Origin: Patagioenas fasciata
Lineage: Eukaryota > Chordata > Aves > Columbiformes > Columbidae
Length of the DNA: 64,000 nt
Direction of reading: 5' to 3'
NCBI RefSeq assembly: GCF_037038585.1
Contig: NC_092525.1
Coordinates: 22,216,867 to 22,280,866, forward strand
Shown here: in pieces, positions 59,201-64,000 of the stretch
Numbering within the stretch: position 1 is the stretch's first letter
How the letters are laid out: the number at the start of each line of letters is the position of its first letter
Notes under the pieces: model-generated
Databases searched by the model: none
What the model was told of the DNA's origin: nothing
Seen by the model: the letters and a program-made list of their open reading frames with translations, nothing else
Program-made: the position numbers and the translations under genes

Positions 59201-62200
59201 ACGATTGTGATATTTTTGTTTTATTAAGAGATACTATTATTTTTAAACTTATGCTCCTTGTTAGCACAAAATAATGGATAGGCACTGATCTAATTCTCAG
59301 GATCAATTTATGCTTAACAATACAGTAAGTTTGCTCTTAACTGCCAGAGAAATGTGTGCTCCTGGGTGTTTCCTTCCAGTTCCTTTCTTAAGCATGTGCA
59401 GCATTCCTGTCTCCTTAAAACTTGTTCTATAAAAGGCTGTTATGTATCTTTGATACTGTGGGATCATATTCTCCCTAGTCATTAGACTGGAAAGCCTATG
59501 TGTTTCCCAAACATTTGTTAAAATTCCAAATCAGTTTCAAGATGTACCTTAAAACATGTCAGAAGAGCTTAGATTCTGAAAGTTACCAGGGATTAGTCTA
59601 TTTTCCGCTCAAACCCCAGTTTTAGGTACTGAACTAAATGTAGTGTTCCTGAAAAAGAAGGAAAATTTGGAAAAGTGTAAATGTTAGGGGAGGTAGGAGC
59701 CGGAAGCCAAAACTCAAAGTACTTTTCTCTGAATCATCTTATGCTGTGAGACTTGAAATCTGCACAAACACTCTTCCCCCCTGAGGCAGAAACAAGGAAG
59801 TATTTGAACTCTATATGGCTGAAAATAACTTTCCCAAAAATCTTCCACATATCTGTTGCCACGTTAGACAGCAAAAAAAGTACAGAAGTGTATGAACGTT
59901 TGGATGTGAACACTTGACGATGTGTCATGCTGCCATGTGATCTGCCATTAAAAGCAAGTTGCAAGGGCAACTGTAACGCAAGCATTGCTGAGTACAACAG
60001 CGTGAGCTTTGGTGGTTGCAGAAGGATAACGTGAAAGCAACCACTACTGAATTCTTTTGCTGCTGCAGCACATCTGCATCCCTGCTGGATCAATGAGTCC
60101 TGGATGAAAAGTTTTCCTGTCTTACCTGGTCCTTCTTTTCCTCTTTCTTTATGTGCTTTTCAAATAGCACAAGAAAACAGATGGTGTACACCTCACAGCT
60201 TTGTCCCAAATGAGCTTAAATCACAGAATTTCTTTGCGATTATGATAAAGCTGGACCTGGATGTTTATTGCCCAATGTCCTTGACAAGACATATCAACAT
60301 AATTTTACAGATTTTATCTCTGGTGTAAATTATGAGAGAGACCAATGCCTCCCACAGGCTTCCAATTATTTGATTTACACTGTAGAAAGAGCCCTATCTC
60401 CATCCTTTCCCACTGTGCATGCTTACTGCTCCTCTATTTCCCTTTTCCTTTTCCTGTACGTTACTGTGTGGGATCAGCAACGGATGCTCAGCACCGTTCA
60501 GATACAGCTCAATAATCTGCCAGTGAAATCCCCCTATGCATGTTTGAATTCCCCAGTGTAACTTCCAGATTTAATTTAGTCCCATTATATCACTGAAACA
60601 GAGCTCTGCACTTTCATTATTCTCTGTGATGGGATATTTTATGCTTCCTCATGCTATTTCAAAAAGACATGCAAGCAGATGCACGAAGAATCGTGTTATG
60701 CGATGGTTTTACTGTTGGCTGGCTCATACTTAACAGTTACCTGGTGAGTTCCAGTATTATTCCACATCCCCTGTCTAAAACCAGGGAGTGATTGCTCAGT
60801 GCAACCACTTTGCAACTTCTTTTTTGTTATTATTGAAGATATTGTGGTCTTCTGAATAAGTCAGAAAATTACTTCACTGAAATGCTACTGCTACCACTGA
60901 GGAGTCTTCAGCTCTTCATACCACTTGCTGTTGCTAAGCTGATAAATATGAAATACCACACGTTGATAACCTGCAAGGTACATTATTTTCCTCAAGTAGA
61001 ACAAGCTCTCCAGTTGTGATGCACTGGAGAGATCTTTACTCCAATTACCGCCCACTAACCTGCTAATCAGCAGCGAAGTGAAGAGCCACAGCCAAAAGCT
61101 GAAACCCAAAAGCTCATCAAAACTTGAAGGAAATCACTCGCATGGCTGGCATAGATTTGCTGAAACTTTATGATCTTATGAGCAGATGACATTCATGTGA
61201 GTTATTTTCCATACTGACTGGGTGTTTTAAATGCCAGAAGAAAGAACAGTAGGATACAATGGTGAATCACCACTCCTGAATGAAAAGTGGAGTCAGAGGG
61301 GAAGAGGATTCCCTTTTCGAGCACACCTCTCTCCTATTTTTGTATCAGGCTCAGTATGTTCATCTTCAGATGCAGAAGAAAGGATCTGTAGGACACATGT
61401 ACTACTTTACCCACCTCTGCAAGAGATTTAACCAGACCTCATGACCTTTGTTTTCCCAGTTCCCGCCTTCCCATGGCATTGGAGAAAATAAAAAATATTC
61501 ACAAATTACAGGATCTAATAACTTGCCCTTTAGAAGAATCACATTACTCAGAATAGTTCTGTACATGTAGCCATTACAGCCAACAACTTTAGTCATTGAT
61601 TTCCCAACTGTGGCTCAAACTGTTATTATTACTTCTAAAAACAATGTATTTCATGAATACCAAATGTATTTCTTGGAGTTACCTGATGTCTCCCTTTAAT
61701 CATGGAGAGATGCTATTAACTTGTTGCCTTTGTCATAAACAAAGCTATTTATTTCACTGGAAATATGTGGCTTTTCATTCATTATGAAGCACTTAGATAC
61801 AACCTCATGTGACATTAAAGTCACTGCACCTTATCTCTCAGTATCATTAAAATATGGAATAAGGTACTTATCTCTGCTTAAAAATACAAAGAAAAAACTA
61901 TTCAGCTGCAGTATTGTCTCCTCTGTAGAAAGGATTTTGGGGTGACTGATCTTTTTAGAAAACAGCAAAATGCAGAACAATATAGCATTGAAAAAAAAAA
62001 ACATGTTCCTTTACCTTTTTAAAACCCAAATGCATGAATTCTGACTCTCCTTTGCACCTAAACCATCTCTTTTGCAAAACAAATAACAGGCTGATGGATG
62101 CAACCACTCTATAAAGCTCAGATGGGGTGAAAAATTGAATTTTAAAACTTTGCAAACAAGTTGCTCTGAGTCAATTTTCCCACAGCTGAATCTATGCTCT

Positions 62201-62435
62201 TGTCTGTTCTCATTTCCCACAGGTAGTTATGGCATTGGCAATTTCAAGTATTTCATAAATAACTTGCTGGTATGCAGCATGTTGCTTTATTTCCTCTCCT
62301 ATAATTGAGTTTGACATTTTGATTCAGCATTGTACAAAGAGCAGACTCAATTTACTGAAATTTCTGTGGTCGATGCACTTAGGAGAAAATACTGATTCCA
62401 TTTTGCAGTACATTCATTAAGGGAAACGTACTTAC

Positions 62436-62678
62436 CTTACATTTGTTTGCAGAACCAAGTAGTCATTATCAGGAACAAGAGTTATATCTCGCTGTCCTCC
62501 CTGGGGTAAGTCACAGTGTTGGGCAGGGATGGTTCTGACCTGAGGCCTGGTTTCCATGAGGTTTTTCTGGTTTCCCAGGTGAAGTCCAGTCTCATGGCTG
62601 TTTGAAAGCCACCTGCAGAGCCATTTTGATTCTGTCTGACCCAACATGAACATCTGAAGTGTTTCCATCTGCTACCTA
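62436..62678 (-). other. candidate exon of an unknown transcript
   Basis: On the minus strand a strong acceptor (CCTCTTCTTTCACACAG) and a strong donor (TGTAAG|GTAAGT) enclose 243 bases. From an ATG at 62666-62668 one frame stays open to the donor (77 codons plus two bases, beginning METLQMFMLGQ). The peptide matches nothing I know. This is the best-formed exon-like unit in the right half and could equally be a non-coding RNA exon. Confidence 0.25.
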
Positions 62679-63488
62679 CTGTGTGAAAGAAGAGGGAGAA
62701 CACAGAGGCAGTGATAATGGCAAAGCACCTTGTCGTTGAAAGGTGTTACCTGTGGAATCCAGATTATTACAGTAAACATGACAACCGACAACATATAATG
62801 TTCATCAGCCAGCTGCCCTCTCTCCCCTGCTGCTTCTTTCTAATTCTGGGCCTTGCTTCAGCACACCCTTTTGGAATTGAAGGCTTAGGAGGCTCAGGAT
62901 GCTGCCCCATCACCACCTCTATGCTCCTGTGCATCCACAGTTCGTCCACAGCCAACAAAAGCCTGAACAAGCCATTTTCTCCCAAAAACTCCCGGTGACA
63001 CTGCTTGGCCCAGCTGGTGTAGGGCTCAGCACTCCTGATGGAGCAGAGAGAAAAATCATGGTCCTTAACATTAAAAATAGTCACAGCCCCTGTAACCACC
63101 AGCTTACTTTTAACAAGGGGGAAATGGAAGCTGTGGTTTCATAAGATACTCTTCAGCTAGAGTGTCCTGAAACATCAGCTGCAAAAAAGGTGCTTATGTG
63201 CAGCTCTTTGTACTTGCATTGTCTCCACTAAATCAATTTCAACACTTTGTGTTGCTGTTGCCATCAAAACGTACTCTTCTGTACATAAAGCAAGGATCTT
63301 CAACAGTTTTTCTAAAGGATGTGGATTGGAAAAAGCATACGAATAATGGAGAAGACTAAAAATATGTTTTTAAGTAGCAAGTGTATAACATAACTAATAC
63401 CTGAATTTTAGTACATTGCTCAGAGACATGGATTCAAAAATACCTGGATAGATTCTTCCCATACAAAGGCATTTTCTACAAATGTGCT

Positions 63489-63520
63489 ATATAGACACAC
63501 ACACATATTTATATATATAA
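63489..63520. repeat. (AC)n/(TA)n microsatellite
   Basis: A short AC run followed by a TA run. Simple sequence. Confidence 0.8.
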
Positions 63521-64000
63521 AAATCAACTATTTCTACCTGTAGACCACACTCTCGAGGTCACTGAGGAACAACAGAATGACAGCAAAGAGAAGCCAAGTG
63601 CAGTTATCCTGTCGACCACTAGAAACCAGCACTCTGTTTCCAAAGATCTACTCCAGGAACAAATGGTGGTTGGGAACTGCGACAGATCCTGATCGTTGGT
63701 GGTTGTTCAGGTCAGGTTTTGGATTTTTTCAATTTCTTGGTGTAGCAGAGATCTCTTTTTTGAACCAGAAATAGCTTCATGTTGCTAGGAACTGACTTTC
63801 CAAAAACTTGTCCATTGCAGAATTCTCTCATCCTCTGCTTTTAATGCAATATATTAATGGATTTTTATCCAGCTATTCAGTATCTATTAAAATATGAAGT
63901 CCAGTTACATTTTTTCTTAAATTTCTAAAAAAAAGGCTAAGAAAATAATTACTATAATAGATCTTCCACAGACACCTACTAAAGCACCACTCCTCTGACC

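Larger units (their letters stand above)
55893..64000. other. intergenic, no supported gene
   Basis: No coding gene was recognised up to the window end. The region holds an unexplained minus-strand open frame (56000-56227), two RFX-type X-box matches (56586-56600 and 56809-56821), a short perfect inverted repeat (58543-58562), an exon-like cassette at 62436-62678 and a small CA/TA microsatellite at 63489-63520. Confidence 0.6.

Noticed and set aside
59734-60093. 119-codon minus-strand open frame
   Set aside because: No recognisable domain or motif, and its length is within chance for AT-rich intergenic DNA.
60891-61109. Open frame with a signal-peptide-like hydrophobic start (GFSFWLWLFTSLLIS)
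   Set aside because: The frame has no ATG at its start, only TTG, and no convincing acceptor upstream, so a secreted peptide is not supported.

Overview
This is a vertebrate nuclear window, almost certainly from a bird. The genes are split into short exons with GT-AG introns, two first exons lie in CpG islands, and a 3' fragment of a CR1 retrotransposon with the avian-type tail is present. All functional calls come from reading the sequence and from remembered family knowledge; no search was run.

Left third (1-31 kb): three conserved genes, matching the human 1p32.3 neighbourhood in mirror image. (1) The last seven coding exons of ECHDC2 (+, 185-4370), a crotonase-family mitochondrial protein whose first exons lie left of the window. 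(2) The complete ZYG11B gene (-, 7534-26823). Its 14 coding exons join in frame to 735 codons, the human length minus nine residues before a second in-frame Met. It is the substrate receptor of a cullin-2 ubiquitin ligase that reads N-terminal glycine degrons. (3) The complete COA7 gene (+, 30124-31176), three exons and 231 codons, a Sel1-repeat, disulfide-rich mitochondrial intermembrane-space protein needed for complex IV assembly. ECHDC2 and ZYG11B converge. ZYG11B and COA7 diverge from two CpG islands about 3 kb apart, with a CR1 fragment between them. ZYG11A, which sits between ZYG11B and ECHDC2 in mammals, is not present.

Right half (31.3-64 kb): about 33 kb without any coding gene I can support. 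It holds poly-A/T runs, a few microsatellites, one possible ancient CR1/L3-like relic and ordinary AT-rich DNA. SHISAL2A and GPX7 would be the next genes by synteny, but no exon of either was recognised. Several exon-like cassettes with good splice sites are listed at low confidence; most may be chance.

The points most worth a second look are: a GC-AG intron in ZYG11B; the ZYG11B start codon being the only coding triplet of exon 1; a basic, in-frame upstream extension of COA7 that crosses a 32-bp tandem repeat; a TATA box inside the ZYG11B CpG island; and the missing ZYG11A. Nothing here looks like a new defence, mobile or biosynthetic system.
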